From: Antedon mediterranea
Lineage: Eukaryota; Echinodermata; Crinoidea; Comatulida; Antedonidae
Assembly: GCF_964355755.1 (NCBI RefSeq)
Contig: NC_092676.1
Location: 12,074,288-12,138,287 of the forward strand
Length of the DNA: 64,000 bases
Direction of reading: 5' to 3'
The position numbers and the translations under genes are program-made. Shown here one piece after another: positions 45,001 to 57,310 of this stretch (its first letter is position 1; each line of letters opens with the position of its first letter). The notes under the pieces were generated by a model. It had not been told where the DNA came from, made no database searches, and was given only the letters and a program-made list of their open reading frames with translations.

Positions 45001-48000
45001 GTCCACTTCTTTAGGCCTGACATTTACAACCCTCAAAATATCTCATTAAAAAAAAAAAATTTATTTTCAATTAAAAAAAAAAAGAAAAAAGAAATATCCC
45101 TAGAGGTTCGAACCCACTACTGAGAGCACTCAGACCTGAGTATTACCCGTTACGCCACAAACCAGTAGATGACCGAGGAGCTGATAATAGTCTATTTATA
45201 TAAAATGAATGATCAATCAATGAAAAATAATGCCATGCAACTTTGTTTCTGATTTTAAAAAGGTCCACTTGTTTAGGCCTGACATTTACAACCCTCAAAA
45301 TATCTCACTTTCAAAAACAATATTTATTTTCAATTAAAAAAAAAAAAAAAATTTTAGAGGTGCGAACCCACTACTGCGAGCACTCAAACTTTAGCATTCC
45401 CCGCTACGCCACAAACCAGTAGATGACTGAGGAGCTGATAATAGTCTATTTATATAAAATGAATGATCAATCAATGAAAAATAATGCCATGCAACTTTAT
45501 TTCTGATTTTAAAAAAGGTCCACTTGTTTAGGCCTGACATTTACAACCCTCAAAATATCTCACTTTCAAAAACAATATTTATTTTCAATAAAAAAAAAAG
45601 AAAAAAAATCTTTAGAGGTGCGAACCCACTACTGCGAGCACTCAAACTTTAGCATTACCCACTACGCCACAAACCATTAGATGACTGAAGAGCTAATAAT
45701 ACTCTATTTATATGAAATGAATAATAAATCAATGAAAAATAATGCCATGCTACTTTTTTTCTGATTTTAAAAAAGATCCATTTGTTTAGGCCTGACATTT
45801 ACAACCCTCAAAATATCTCATTCTCAAAAAAAATATTTATTTTCAATAAGAAAAAAAAAAGCAATATCCCTAGAGGTTGGCACCCGCTACTAAGAGCACT
45901 AAAACCTGGGTATTACCCGTTACGCCACAAACCAGTAGATGACTGAAGTGCTGATAATATGAAATTAATGATCAATCAATGAAAAATAATGCCATGCAAC
46001 TTTGTTTCTGATTTTAAAAAGGTCCACTTCTTTAGGCCTGACATTTACAACCATCAAAATATCTCATTTAAAACAAAATATTTATTTTCAATAAGAAAAA
46101 AAAGCAATATCCCTAGAGGTTGGAACCCGCTACTGAGAGCACTCAAACCTGGGTATTACCCGTTACGCCACAAACCAGTAGATGACTGAAGTGCTGATAA
46201 TATGGCATTCAACTTTGTTTCTGATTTTAAAAAAGATCCATTTGTTTAGGCCTGACATTTACAACCCTCAAAATATCTCATTCTCAAAAAAAAATATTTA
46301 TTTTCAATAAGAAAAAAAAAAGCAATATCCCTAGAGGTTGGAACCCGCTACTAAGAGCACTCAAACCTGAGTATCACCCGTTACGCCACAAACCAGTAGA
46401 TGACTGAAGTGCTGATAATATGAAATTAATGATCAATCAATGAAAAATAATGCCATGCAACTTTGTTTCTGATTTTAAAAAAGGTCCACTTCTTTAGGCC
46501 TGACATTTACAACCCTCAAAATATCTCATTAAAAAAAAAAATATTTATTTTCAATTAAAAAAAAAAAAGAAAAAAGAAATATCCCTAGAGGTTCGAACCC
46601 ACTACTGAGAGCACTCAGACTTGAGTATTACCCGTTACGCCACAAACCAGTAGATAATGCCATGCAACTTTGTTTCTGATTTTAAAAAGGTCCACTTCTT
46701 TAGGCCTGACATTTACAACCCTCAAAATATCTCATTTAAAACAAAATATTTATTTTCAATAAGAAAAAAAAAAGCAATATCCCTAGAGGTTGGAACCCGC
46801 TACTGAGAGCACTCAAACCTGGGTATTACCCGTTACGCCACAAACCAGTAGATGACTGAAGTGCTGATAATATGGCATTCAACTTTGTTTCTGATTTTAA
46901 AAAAGATCCATTTGTTTAGGCCTGACATTTACAACCCTCAAAATATCTCATTCTCAAAAAAAAATATTTATTTTCAATAAGAAAAAAAAAAGCAATATCC
47001 CTAGAGGTTGGAACCCGCTACTAAGAGCACTCAAACCTGAGTATCACCCGTTACGCCACAAACCAGTAGATGACTGAAGTGCTGATAATATGAAATTAAT
47101 GATCAATCAATGAAAAATAATGCCATGCAACTTTGTTTCTGATTTTAAAAAAGGTCCACTTCTTTAGGCCTGACATTTACAACCCTCAAAATATCTCATT
47201 TAAAAAAAAATATTTATTTTCAATTAAAAAAAAAAAAGAAAAAAGAAATATCCCTAGAGGTTCGAACCCACTACTGAGAGCACTCAGACTTGAGTATTAC
47301 CCGTTACGCCACAAACCAGTAGTAGATGACCGAGGAGCTGATAATAGTCTATTTATATGAAATGAATGATCAATCAATGAAAAATAATGTTATGCAACTT
47401 TGTTTCTGATTTAAAAAAAGGTCCACTTCTTTAGGCCTGACATTTACAACCCTCAAAATATCTCATTTTCAAACAAAATATTTATTTTCAATTAAAAAAA
47501 AAAGCAAAAAGAAATATCCCAAGAGGTTTGAACCCACTACTGAGAGCACTCAGACCTGAGTATTACCCGTTACGCCATAAACCAGTAGATGACTGAGGAG
47601 CTGATAATAGTCTATTTATATAAAATGAATGATCAATAAATTAAAAATAATGCCATGCAACTTTGTTTCTGATTTTAAAAAAGGTCCACTTGTTTAGGCC
47701 TGACATTTACAACCCTCAAAATATCTCACTTTCAAAAACAATATTTATTTTCAATAAAAAAAAAAAAAAAAAATCTTTAGAGGTGCGAACCCACTACTGC
47801 GAGCACTCAAACTTCAGCATTACCCGCTACGCCACAAACCAGTATATGACTGAAGAGCTAATAATACTCTATTTATATGAGATGAATAATAAATCAATGA
47901 AAAATAATGCCATGCAACTTTGTTTCTGATTTTAAAAAAGATCCATTTGTTTAGGCCTGACATTTACAACCCTCAAAATATCTCATTCTCAAAAAAAATA

Positions 48001-49140
48001 TTTATTTTCAATAAGAAAAAAAAAAGCAATATCCCTAGAGGTTGGAATCCGCTACTAAGAGCACTCAAATCTGGGTATTTCCCGTTACGCCAAAAACCAG
48101 TAGATGACTGAAGAGCTGATAATATGAAATTAATGAACAATAAATGAAAAATAATGCCATGTAACTTTGTTTCTGATTTTAAAAAAGGTCCACTTGTTTA
48201 GGCCTGACATTTACAACCCTCAAAATATCTTACTTTCAAAAACAATATTTATTTTCAATTTTAAAAAAAAAATAAAAAATCTTTAGAGGTGCGAACCCAC
48301 TACTGCGAGCACTCAAACTTCAGCATTACCCGCTACGCCACAAACCAGTATATGACTGAAGAGCTAATAATACTCTATTTATATGAGATGAATAATAAAT
48401 CAATGAAAAATAATGCCATGCAACGTTGTTTCTGATTTAAAAAAGGTCCACTTCTTTAGGCCTGACATTTACAACCCTCAAAATATCTCATTTTCAAAAA
48501 AAATATTTATTTTCAATTAAAAAAAAAAGAAAAAAGAAATATCCCTAGAGGTTCGAACCCACTACTGAGAGCACTAAGACCTGAGTTTTACCCGTTACGC
48601 CACAAACCAGTAGATGTCTGAGGAGCTGATAATAGTCTATTTATATGAAATTAATGATCAATCAATGAAAAATAATGCCATGCAACTTTGTTTCTGATTT
48701 TAAAAAAGGTCCACTTGTTTAGGCCTGACATTTACAACCCTCAAAATATCTCACTTTCAAAAACATTATTTATTTTCAATTTAAAAAAAAAAAAAAAAAA
48801 AATATCCCTAGAGGTTCAACCCACTACTCAGAGCACTCAAACCTGAGCATTAACCGTTACGACACAAACCAGTAGATGACTGAAGAGCTGATAATAGTCT
48901 ATTATATGAAATGAATGATCAATCAATGGAAAATAATGTTATGCAACTTTGTTTCTGATTTAAAAAAAGCTCCACTTCTTTAGGCCTCCTGACATTTACA
49001 ACCCTCAAAATATCTCATTTTCAAACAAAATATTTATTTTCAATTTAAAAAAAAAGAAAAAAGAAATATCCCTAGAGGTTCGAAACCACTATTGAGAGAA
49101 CTCAAACCTGAGCATTACCGGTTACGGCACAAACCAGTAG

Positions 49141-49526
49141 ATTTTTTATTTTATTTTATTTTATTCAATTTCCAGGTAACATACAAAAATCATAAACAAG
49201 ATACGGCATCATTCAACAAAACAGAACAAAAGTACTATCAGCACCTGCGGGTAACCAAAAGTGGATCAGTTCAAAAGAACTGCACTGTCGAGTGGCTTTC
49301 CCAACTAATAGTACGAAAAACGCAATAGATATAAAAACACAGTGATAGTCTAGATGAATTCGATATCAGTAATACATTTTTTCAAATCCCTTCGAAACCC
49401 CCCAAAGTTAAACAGGACTTTGTTACGAACTTCATGCGGGATACATTCCCATATTCGAGGGAAATTAACAAACAGGGAGTATTTAAATGCATTAGTTCTA
49501 GCATACATGTGTTTAAAGGTGAGGGA
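49141..49526 (-). mobile_element. 5'-truncated LINE 3' end inserted in the SINE array
   Basis: Begins on the plus strand with (TTTTA)n, the reverse complement of a TAAAA-type LINE tail, and interrupts a SINE unit between CAGTAGAT and GACTGAAG. The minus-strand frame resembles the C-terminus of CR1/L2/Jockey-like reverse transcriptase proteins. No clear target duplication flanks it: the SINE unit resumes almost exactly where it stopped. Confidence 0.65.
49350..49526 (-). pseudogene. Fragment of LINE reverse-transcriptase C-terminus
   Basis: The residues include RTNAFKYSLFVNFPRIWECI followed by PHEVRNKVLF and FRRDLKKC. This follows the R-T-x-x-F-x-x-S-F-F...W...LP pattern common at the end of CR1/Jockey-like ORF2 proteins. 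No catalytic domain is present. The frame extends to 49559 only by reading into SINE sequence. It is a dead 5' truncation, presumably produced by incomplete target-primed reverse transcription. Confidence 0.55.
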
Positions 49527-52500
49527 CTGAAGTGCTGATAATATGAAATTAATGATCAATCAATGAAAAATTATGTTATGCAACTTTGTTTCTGATTTTA
49601 AAAAAGGTCCACTTCTTTAGGCATGACATTTACAACCCTCAAAATATCTCATTTAAAAAAAATATATATATTTTCAATTAAAAAAAAAACGAGAAAAGAA
49701 ATATCCCTAGAGGTTCGAACACACTACTGAGAGCACTCATACCTGAGTATTACCCGTTACGTCACAAACCAGTAGATGATCGAGGAGCTGATAATAGTCT
49801 ATTTATATGAAATGAATAATAAATCAAGGAAAAATAATGCCATGCAACTTTGTTTCTGATTTTAAAAAAGGTCCACTTGTTTAGGCCTGACATTTACAAC
49901 CCTCAAAATATCTCACTTTAAAAAACAATATTTATTTTCAATTAAAAAAAAAAGAGAAAAAAATATCCCTAGAGGTTCGAAACCACTATTGAGAGCACTC
50001 AAACCTGAGCATTACCGTACCCGTTACGTCACAAACCAGTAGATGACTGAAGAGCTGATAATAGTGTATTATATGAAATGAATGATCAATCAATGGAAAA
50101 TAATGTTATGCAACTTTGTTTCTGATTTTAAAAAAGTTTCACTTCTTTAGGCCTCCTGACATTTACAACCCTCAAAATATCTCATTTTCAAACAAAATAT
50201 TTATTTTCAATTAAAAAAAAAAGAAAAAAGAAATATCCCTAGAGGTTTGAAACCACTATTGAGAGAACTCAAACCTGAGCATTACCGGTTACGCCACAAA
50301 CCAGTAGATGACTGAAGAGATCATAATAGTCTATTTATATGAAATGAATGATCAATCAATGAAAAATAATGTTATGCAACTTTGTTTCTGATTTTTAAAA
50401 AGGTCCACTTGTTTAGGCCTGACATTTACAACTATAACAATATCTCACTTTCAAAAACAATATTTATTTTCAAATAAAAAAAAAAGAAAAAAAATATCCC
50501 TAGAAGTTCGAACCCACTATTGAAATCACTCAAACCTGAGCATTACCCGTTACGCCGCAAACCAGTAGATGACTGAAGAGCTGATAATAGTCTATTTATA
50601 TGAGATAGATGATCAATCAATGAAAAATAATGCCATGCAACTTTGTTTCTGATTTTAAAAAAGGTCCACTTGTTTAGGCCTGACATTTACAACCCTCAAA
50701 ATATCTCACCTTCAAAAACAAAATTTGTTTTCAATTAAATAAAAAAAGAAAAAAAATACCCGTGTCGGTTCGAACCCACTGCTGAGATCATTACCCGCTA
50801 CGCCACAAACCAGTAGATGACTGAAGAGCTAATAATACTCTATTTATATGAAATGAATAATAAATCAATGAAAAATAATGCCATGCAACTTTGTTTCTGA
50901 TTTTAAAAAAGGTCCACTTGTTTAGGCCTGGCACTTACAACCCTCAAAATATCTAACTTTCAAAAACAATATTTATTTTCAATCAAAAAAAAAAAAAAAT
51001 ATCCCAAGATGTTTAAACCCACTTCTGAGAGAACTCAAACCTGAGCATTACCGGTTACGCCACAAACCAGTAGATGACTGAAGCGATCATAATAGTCTAT
51101 TTATATGAAATGAATGATTAATCAATGTAAAATGATGTTATGCAACTTTGTTTCTGATTTTTAAAAAGGTCCACTTGGTTAGGCATGACATTTACAACCA
51201 TAAAAATATCTCACTATCAAAAACAATATTTATTTTCAATTAAAAAAAAAAAGAAAAAAATTGTCCTAGAGGGTCGAACCCACTACTGAGAGAACTCAAA
51301 CCTGAGCTTTACCGGTTATGCCACAACCCAGTAGATGAGTGAAGAGCTGATAATAGTCTATTGATATGAAATGAATGTTCAATCAATGAAAAATAATGTT
51401 ATGCAACTTTGTTTCTGATTTTAAAAAAGGTCCACTTGTTTAGGCCTGACATTTACAACTATAACAATATCTCACTTTCAAAAACAATACTTATTTTCAA
51501 ATAAAAAACAAAGAAGTTCGAACCCACTATTGAAATCACTCAAGCCTGAGCATTACCCTTTACGCCACAGACCAGTAGATGACTGAGGAGCTGATAATAG
51601 TCAATATATATGAAATGAATGATCAATCAATGAAAAATAATGCCATGCAACTTTGTTTCTGATTTTAAAAAAGGTCCACTTGTTTAGGCCTGACATTTAC
51701 AACCCTCAAAATATCTCACTTTCAAAAACAATATTTATTTTCAATTAAAAAAAAAATAAAAATCCCTAGAGGTTCGAACCCACTACTGAGAGCACTCAAA
51801 CCTGAGTATTACACGTTACGCCACAAACCAGTAGATGACTGAGGAGCTGATAATACTCTATTTATATGAAATAAATAATAAATCAATGAAAAATATGCCA
51901 TGCAACTTTGTTTCTGATTTTAAAAAAGGTCCACTTGTTTAGGCCTGATATTTACAACCCTCAAAATATCTCACTTTCAAAAACAATATTTAATTTAAAT
52001 AAAAAAATTTAAAAAAAACTCCCTAGAGGTTCGAACCCACTACTGAGAGCACTCAAACCTGAGTATTACACGTTACGCCACAAACCAGTAGATGACTGAG
52101 GAGCTGATAATAGTCTATTTATATGAAATAAATAATAAATCAATGAAAAATATGCCGTGCAACTCTGTTTCTGATTTTAAAAAAGGTCCACTTGTTTAGG
52201 CCTGATATTTACAACCCTCAAAATATCTCACTTTCAAAAACAATATTTATTTTCAATTAAAAAAAAAAATAAAAATCCCTAGAGGTTCGAACCCACTACT
52301 GAGAGCACTCAAACCTGAGTATTACACGTTACGCCACAAACCAGTAGATGACTGAGGAGCTGATAATAGTCTATTTATATGAAATTAATGATCAATCAAT
52401 GAAAAATAATGCCATGTAACTTTGTTTCTGATTTTAAAAAAGGTCCACTTGTTTAGGCCTGACATAAACAACCCTCAAAATATCTCACTTTCAAAAACCA

Positions 52501-54540
52501 TATTTATTTTCAATTTAAAAAAAAAAAAAAAATATCCCTAGAGGTTCGACCCACTACCTTGAGCACTCAAACCTGAGCATTACCCGTTACGCCACAAACC
52601 AGTAGATGACTGATGAGCTGATAATAGTCTATTTATATGAAATGAATGATCAATCAATGAAAAATAATGCCATGCAACTTTGTTTCTGATTTTAAAAAAG
52701 ATCCATTTGTTTAGGCCTGACATTTACAACCATCAAAATATCTCATTTTCAAACAAAATATTTATTTTCAATTTAAAAAAAAATAAATAAAAATATCCCA
52801 AGAGGTTCAAACCCACTACTGAGAGAACTCAAATCTGACCATTACCAGTAGATGACTGAAGAGCTGATAATATGAAATTAATGATCACTCAATGAAAAAT
52901 AATGCCATACAACTTTGTTTCTGATTTTAAAAAAGGTCCACTTCTTTAGGCCTAACATTTACAACCCTCAAAATATCTCATTTTCAACAAAAATATTTAT
53001 TTTCAATTAAAAAAAAAAGAAAAAAGAAATATCCCTAGAGGTTCGAACCCACTACTGAGAGCACTCAGACCTGAGTATTACCCGTTACGCCACAAACCAG
53101 TAGATAAATGAGGAGCTGATAATAGTCTATTTATATGAAATTAATGATCAATCAATGAAAAATAATGCTATGCAACTTTGTTTTTGATTTTAAAAAACGT
53201 CCACATGTTTAGGCCTGAAATTTACAACCCTAAAATATCTCACTTTCAAAAACAATATTTATTTTCAATTAAAAAAAAAAGAAAAAAATATCCCTAGAAG
53301 TTCGAACCCACTATTGAAATCACTCAAGCCTGAGCATTACCCGTTACGCGGCAAACCAGTAGATGACTGAAGAGCTGATAATAGTCTATTTAAATGAAAT
53401 AGATGATCAATCAATGAAAAATAATGCCATGCAACTTTGTTTCTGATTTTAAAAAGGTTCACTTGTTTAGGCTTGACAGTTGCAACCCTCAAAATATCTC
53501 ACTTTCAAAAACCATATTAATTTTCAATAAAAAAAAAAGAAGAAATAAAATACACGTATAGGTCCGAACCCACTGCTGAGAGCACTCAAACCTGAGCGTT
53601 ACCCGTTACGCCAAAAACCAGTAGATGACTGAAGAGCTGATAATACTCTATTTATATGAAATAAATAATAAATCAATTAAAAATAATGCCATGCAACTTT
53701 GTTTCTGATTTTAAAAAAGGTCCACTTGTTTAGGCCTGACATTTACAACCCTCAAAATATCTCACTTTCAAAAACAATATTTATTTTCAATTTATAAAAA
53801 AAAAAAACCAAGAGGTTCGAACCCACTACTGAGAGCACTCAAACCTGAGTATTACCCGTTACGACACAAACCAGTAGATGACTGAGGAGCTGATAATAGT
53901 CTATATATATGAAATTAATGATCAATCAATGAAAAATATGCCATGCAACTTTGTTTCTGATTTTAAAAAAAGGTCCACTTGTTTAGGCCTGATATTTACA
54001 ACCCTCAAAATATCTCACTTTCAAAAACAATATTTATTTACAATAAAAAAAAAAAATAAAAATCCCTAGAGGTTCGAACCCTCTACTGAGAGCACTAAAA
54101 CCTGAGTATCATACGTTACGCCACAAACCAGTAGATGACTGAGGAGCTGATAATAGTCTATTTATATGAAATTAATGATCAATCGATGAAAAATAATGCC
54201 ATGCAACTTTGTTTCTGATTTTAAAAAAGGTCCACTTGTTTAGGCCTGACATTTACAACCCTCAAAATATCTCACTTTCAAAAACAATATTTATTTTCAA
54301 TAAAAAAAAGAAAGAAATAAAATACCCGTATAGGTTCGAACCCACTGCTGAGAGCACTCAAACCTGAGCATTACCCGTTACGCTACAAGCCAGTAGATGA
54401 CTGCAGAGCTGACAATACTCTATTTATATGAAATAAATAATAAATCAATGAAAATAATGGCATGCAACTTTGTTTCTGATTTTAAAAAAGGTCCACTTGT
54501 CTTGGCCTTATATTTACAACCCTCAAAATATCTCACTTTC

Positions 54541-55535
54541 AATTTGATCATTCATTTCATATATATAGACTATTATCAGCTCCTCAGTCATCTACTGGTT
54601 TGTGGCGTAACGGGTAATGCTCAGGTTTGAGTGCTCTGAGTAGTGGGTCGAAACTCTAGGGATATTTTTTTTCTTTTTTTTTAAATTGAAAATAAATATG
54701 GTTTTTGAATGTGAGATATTTTGAGGGTTGTAAATATCAGGCCTAAACAAGTGGACCTTTTTTAAAATCAGAAACAAAGTTACATGGCTTTATTTTTCAT
54801 TGATTTATTATTCATTTCATATAAATAGACTATTATCAGCTCTTCAGTCATCTACTGGTTTGTGGCGTAACGGGTAATTCTCAGGTTTGAGTGTTCTGAG
54901 TAGTGGGTCGAACCTCTAGGGATAATTTTTCCTTTTTTTTAAAATTGAAAATAAATATGGTTTTTGAAAGTGAGATATTTTGAGGGTTTTAAATGTCAGG
55001 CCTAAACAAATGGATCTTTTTTAAAGTCAGAAACAAAGTTGCAAGGCATTATTTTTCATTGATTGATCATTCATTTTATATAAATAGACTATTATCAGCT
55101 CTTCAGTAATATACTGGTTTGTAGCTTAACGGGTAATGCTCAGATTTGAGTGCTCTTAGTAGTGGGTTCGAACATCTAGAGATTTTTTTTTTTTTTTAAA
55201 TTGAAAATAAATATTGTTTTTGAAAGTGAGATATTTTGAGGGTTGTAAATATCAGGCCTAAACAAGTGGACCATTTTTAAAATCAGAAACAAAGTTGCAT
55301 AACATTATTTTTCATTGACTGATCATTCATTTCAAATAAATAGACTATTATCAGTTCACTCATCTACTGTTTGTGGCGTAACCGGTAATGCTCAGGTTTG
55401 AGTTCTCTCAGTAGTGGGTTCGAACCTCTAGGAATATTTTTTTCTTTTTTTTTTAATTGAAAATAAATATTCTTTTTGATAGTGAGATATTTTTATGGTT
55501 GTAAATGTTATGCCTAACCAAGTGGACATTTTTAA
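54541..55535 (+). repeat. tRNA-SINE array, inverted block (4 copies)
   Basis: The same unit as the preceding 12.5 kb but flipped: TGGCGTAACGGGTAAT and GGTTCGAAC now read on the plus strand, near 54605, 54862, 55120 and 55375. The switch is abrupt at CTCACTTTCAA/TTTGATCATTC. Several copies have damaged B boxes (GTGGGTCGAA). It ends near GTGGACATTTTTAAAG. Confidence 0.85.
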
Positions 55536-55935
55536 AGAATTGCACTTATACTTATACTTATTACCATACATAATCACCTATGATATTTATGATATTTGTT
55601 AAAAATTCAACTATACAGATGCGAATTCAAAAGTTTAGGTAGAGTTTTCTACTTTAAAAACTCGACTTCGTATATGCCTAAGGCCTAGCCCGGCGGCGGA
55701 ATTAGTCTAATTTTCGAAATCGGTCTGGAAATTGGCATCTTTGCAAATGTTCTATATTTGATCTATTTCACTCTCCATTAACCCCATAAAAAAATCATCG
55801 GAGACAAACTATCTGTTTAAAACATGTTTATTCTGGGACGGTGCGGCCATACACACCAACTACCATCCATAAATGTTTATTCATAACATATTACAATACA
55901 ATATCTTGCATGAATCGGACATTTCGCTTCAAATG
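55536..55935. other. Gene-free spacer
   Basis: No gene or known repeat is recognised. A 7-bp stem GAGTTTT/AAAACTC lies near 55641-55661. Confidence 0.45.
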
Positions 55936-56070
55936 TAGCAACATTGATTAACAAAATCAAAATTCAACAGTGTGGCGTGTTGACCGCGAGTTACTAACAA
56001 TACCATCTTTCCCACTACACCTGCAAAAACTCATTTGCATAATAACAAACGGCATACCAAACATACATTA
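55936..56070 (-). repeat. Diverged inverted relative of the 0.43-kb element
   Basis: Read on the minus strand it contains TTTGGTATGCCGT, TTATGCAAATGAG, CGCGGTCAACACGC and ACTGTTGAATTTTGAT, in the same order as in 41603-42032 and 61937-62359. Divergence is much higher, so this is an old copy. The rest of the element is not recognisable. Confidence 0.6.
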
Positions 56071-56167
56071 TCTTCTAAACACGTAACGAAGATAAATTAA
56101 TTTCTTTTTACATTAAATTGAGGGCGCTAAACATAAAATTTACGAGATCAAATACATATAGCGAAAG
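56071..56167. other. Spacer beside the interrupted SINE
   Basis: AT-rich. Contains TTGAGGGCGCTAA near 56118. No gene is seen. Confidence 0.4.
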
Positions 56168-56385
56168 CCAAAAAAAAATTTTAAATGTGCTCTCCCTGCC
56201 TCAGCACTAAGGCCCTGCCACAGCCTTGGGGTCGTTTCCACCACATCATCACCAGATGCATTGCTTGTGCCTTCTCAAGATGTGTGGTGCAAAGGGGGAA
56301 GTAAAATCTGTGAACCCCAAACACTGTTGGTCGCATACCTTTAACTCTATTCCACCGACCAACGTGGGAATCGAACCCACGACAT
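56168..56385 (-). repeat. tRNA-derived SINE, 3' part (interrupted by the LINE)
   Basis: On the minus strand this continues the tRNA-like head from position 44 (13-bp duplicated target 56373-56385, then positions 57-73 at 56372-56356) into a non-tRNA body containing GGCAGGGCCTTAGTGCTGAG. The body ends in T/A-rich sequence. The T stem GTGGG/CCCAC is perfect. The family was not identified. Confidence 0.75.
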
Positions 56386-56411
56386 TTTTTTTTTTTTTTT
56401 TTTTTTTTTTT
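56386..56411 (-). other. LINE poly(A) tail
   Basis: An uninterrupted T-run on the plus strand between the target duplication and the LINE 3' UTR. It marks the 3' end of the minus-strand LINE and supports target-primed insertion. Confidence 0.85.
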
Positions 56412-56554
56412 ATTTCATTTCATCACATACATAATACAAAATTAATATATAAAGGCAACGTAACTATTAAAACGATATAATACTCTCTCAAAAATAAGAG
56501 AGTAATGAAATTAAAGAAAAAAAAAATGTATCGCAAAAATACACTTAATAATAA

Positions 56555-57310
56555 TCATTTTGCTAATAATATGGTTGCCTTGTATTTTTGGTAAATGTGA
56601 AATATATGATTATAATTAAGTAATTGTTTTTTGATTTTGCAACTAAATATGTACCACTTTGTAATTAAAATTAAAATGTTTGCATCACTGTGTGTTTTTC
56701 CAAAACCAAAACATATACTTTCTTTGGTGATAATTAAGTTATTGTTGATATTTCGATACATATATTGTTTTACATTTTCCCAAATGTTCTTTACCAGATC
56801 ACATTCAAAGAACATATGTAGCAGCGTTTCCTGCTTTTCCTTGCAAAAACTACACATTGGTGAATCGACCTTTGACATCTTAAAGAGCATTGTATTTGTA
56901 TAAATTATACGATGAATAAATTTAAATTGAACATTTTTTAGCTTAGTGTCATTTGTACAGGCGTGTAAATTTGAGAAAAGGTTTTTCCAATTAAGTTTGT
57001 TGTCAAACTCCTTTTCCCATTTGGATTCAATTCCAATTGGCTCTTCAACATTTTTTAATATAATGTGTTTATAGACATAATGACAATTTCTCGTTTTCAC
57101 AGAAATGAATGTCTGTAATTTGGATTCAACTTCATTAGTTGTGTTTATACCTTGTTCAATTAATTTCTGTTTCCAGAGCTTTGGAATTGAATTTACAATC
57201 TGGTGATATAATAAGAAGTCTGGTTTAAAATTATATTTTTGGTTAAATTCGTCTAGTTCTAATATTTTCCCTTCTTTGTTCACGATATCTTTTACATAGT
57301 TTACATTTTT
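56555..57310 (-). pseudogene. LINE ORF2, C-terminal part (after frameshift)
   Basis: This frame continues the LINE ORF2 protein in the next frame. It is open from 57310 on the minus strand down to its stop, with no ATG where it joins the first part. It contains a Cys/His cluster, C-x2-C-x7-H-x4-C (MCSFCKEKQETLLHMFFECD), typical of the C-terminus of L1/Tx1-like ORF2 proteins. About 250 residues lie here; with the first part, ORF2 would total about 1220, normal for the group. A change of one base in the A-run at about 57305-57311 separates the parts. A sequencing error in that run cannot be excluded. Confidence 0.75.

Larger units (their letters stand above)
42033..54540 (-). repeat. Tandem array of ~253-bp tRNA-derived SINE-like units (~48 copies, minus orientation)
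   Basis: Every unit carries, on the minus strand, TGGCGTAACGGG (A box), a D-stem GCGT/ATGC and GGTTCGAACC (B box), 31 nt apart as in a real tRNA. The acceptor and part of the T stem do not pair, so these are tRNA-derived heads rather than tRNA genes. The rest of each unit is an A/T-rich body including TTAGGCCTGACATTTACAAC, ATCAATCAATGAAAAATAAT and an A-run. The mean period is about 253 bp. Some blocks are duplicated at a higher order: about 46200-46640 resembles about 46865-47310. Short open frames beginning near TTTGTTTCTGATTTTAAAAA recur with the unit and are not genes. Confidence 0.88.

Noticed and set aside
42180-48111. Recurring 60-90 codon frames starting near the TTTGTTTCTGATTTTAAAAA segment of the SINE units
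   Set aside because: They repeat with the array period, cross A-runs and tRNA-like sequence, and vary in frame from copy to copy.
42033-54540. Functional tRNA gene cluster
   Set aside because: A and B boxes and the D-stem are good, but the acceptor arm and part of the T-stem do not pair and an AT-rich body follows. tRNA-derived repeats fit better.
56226-56480. 84-codon plus-strand frame
   Set aside because: It runs through the SINE body, the target duplication and the LINE poly(A) tail in antisense.
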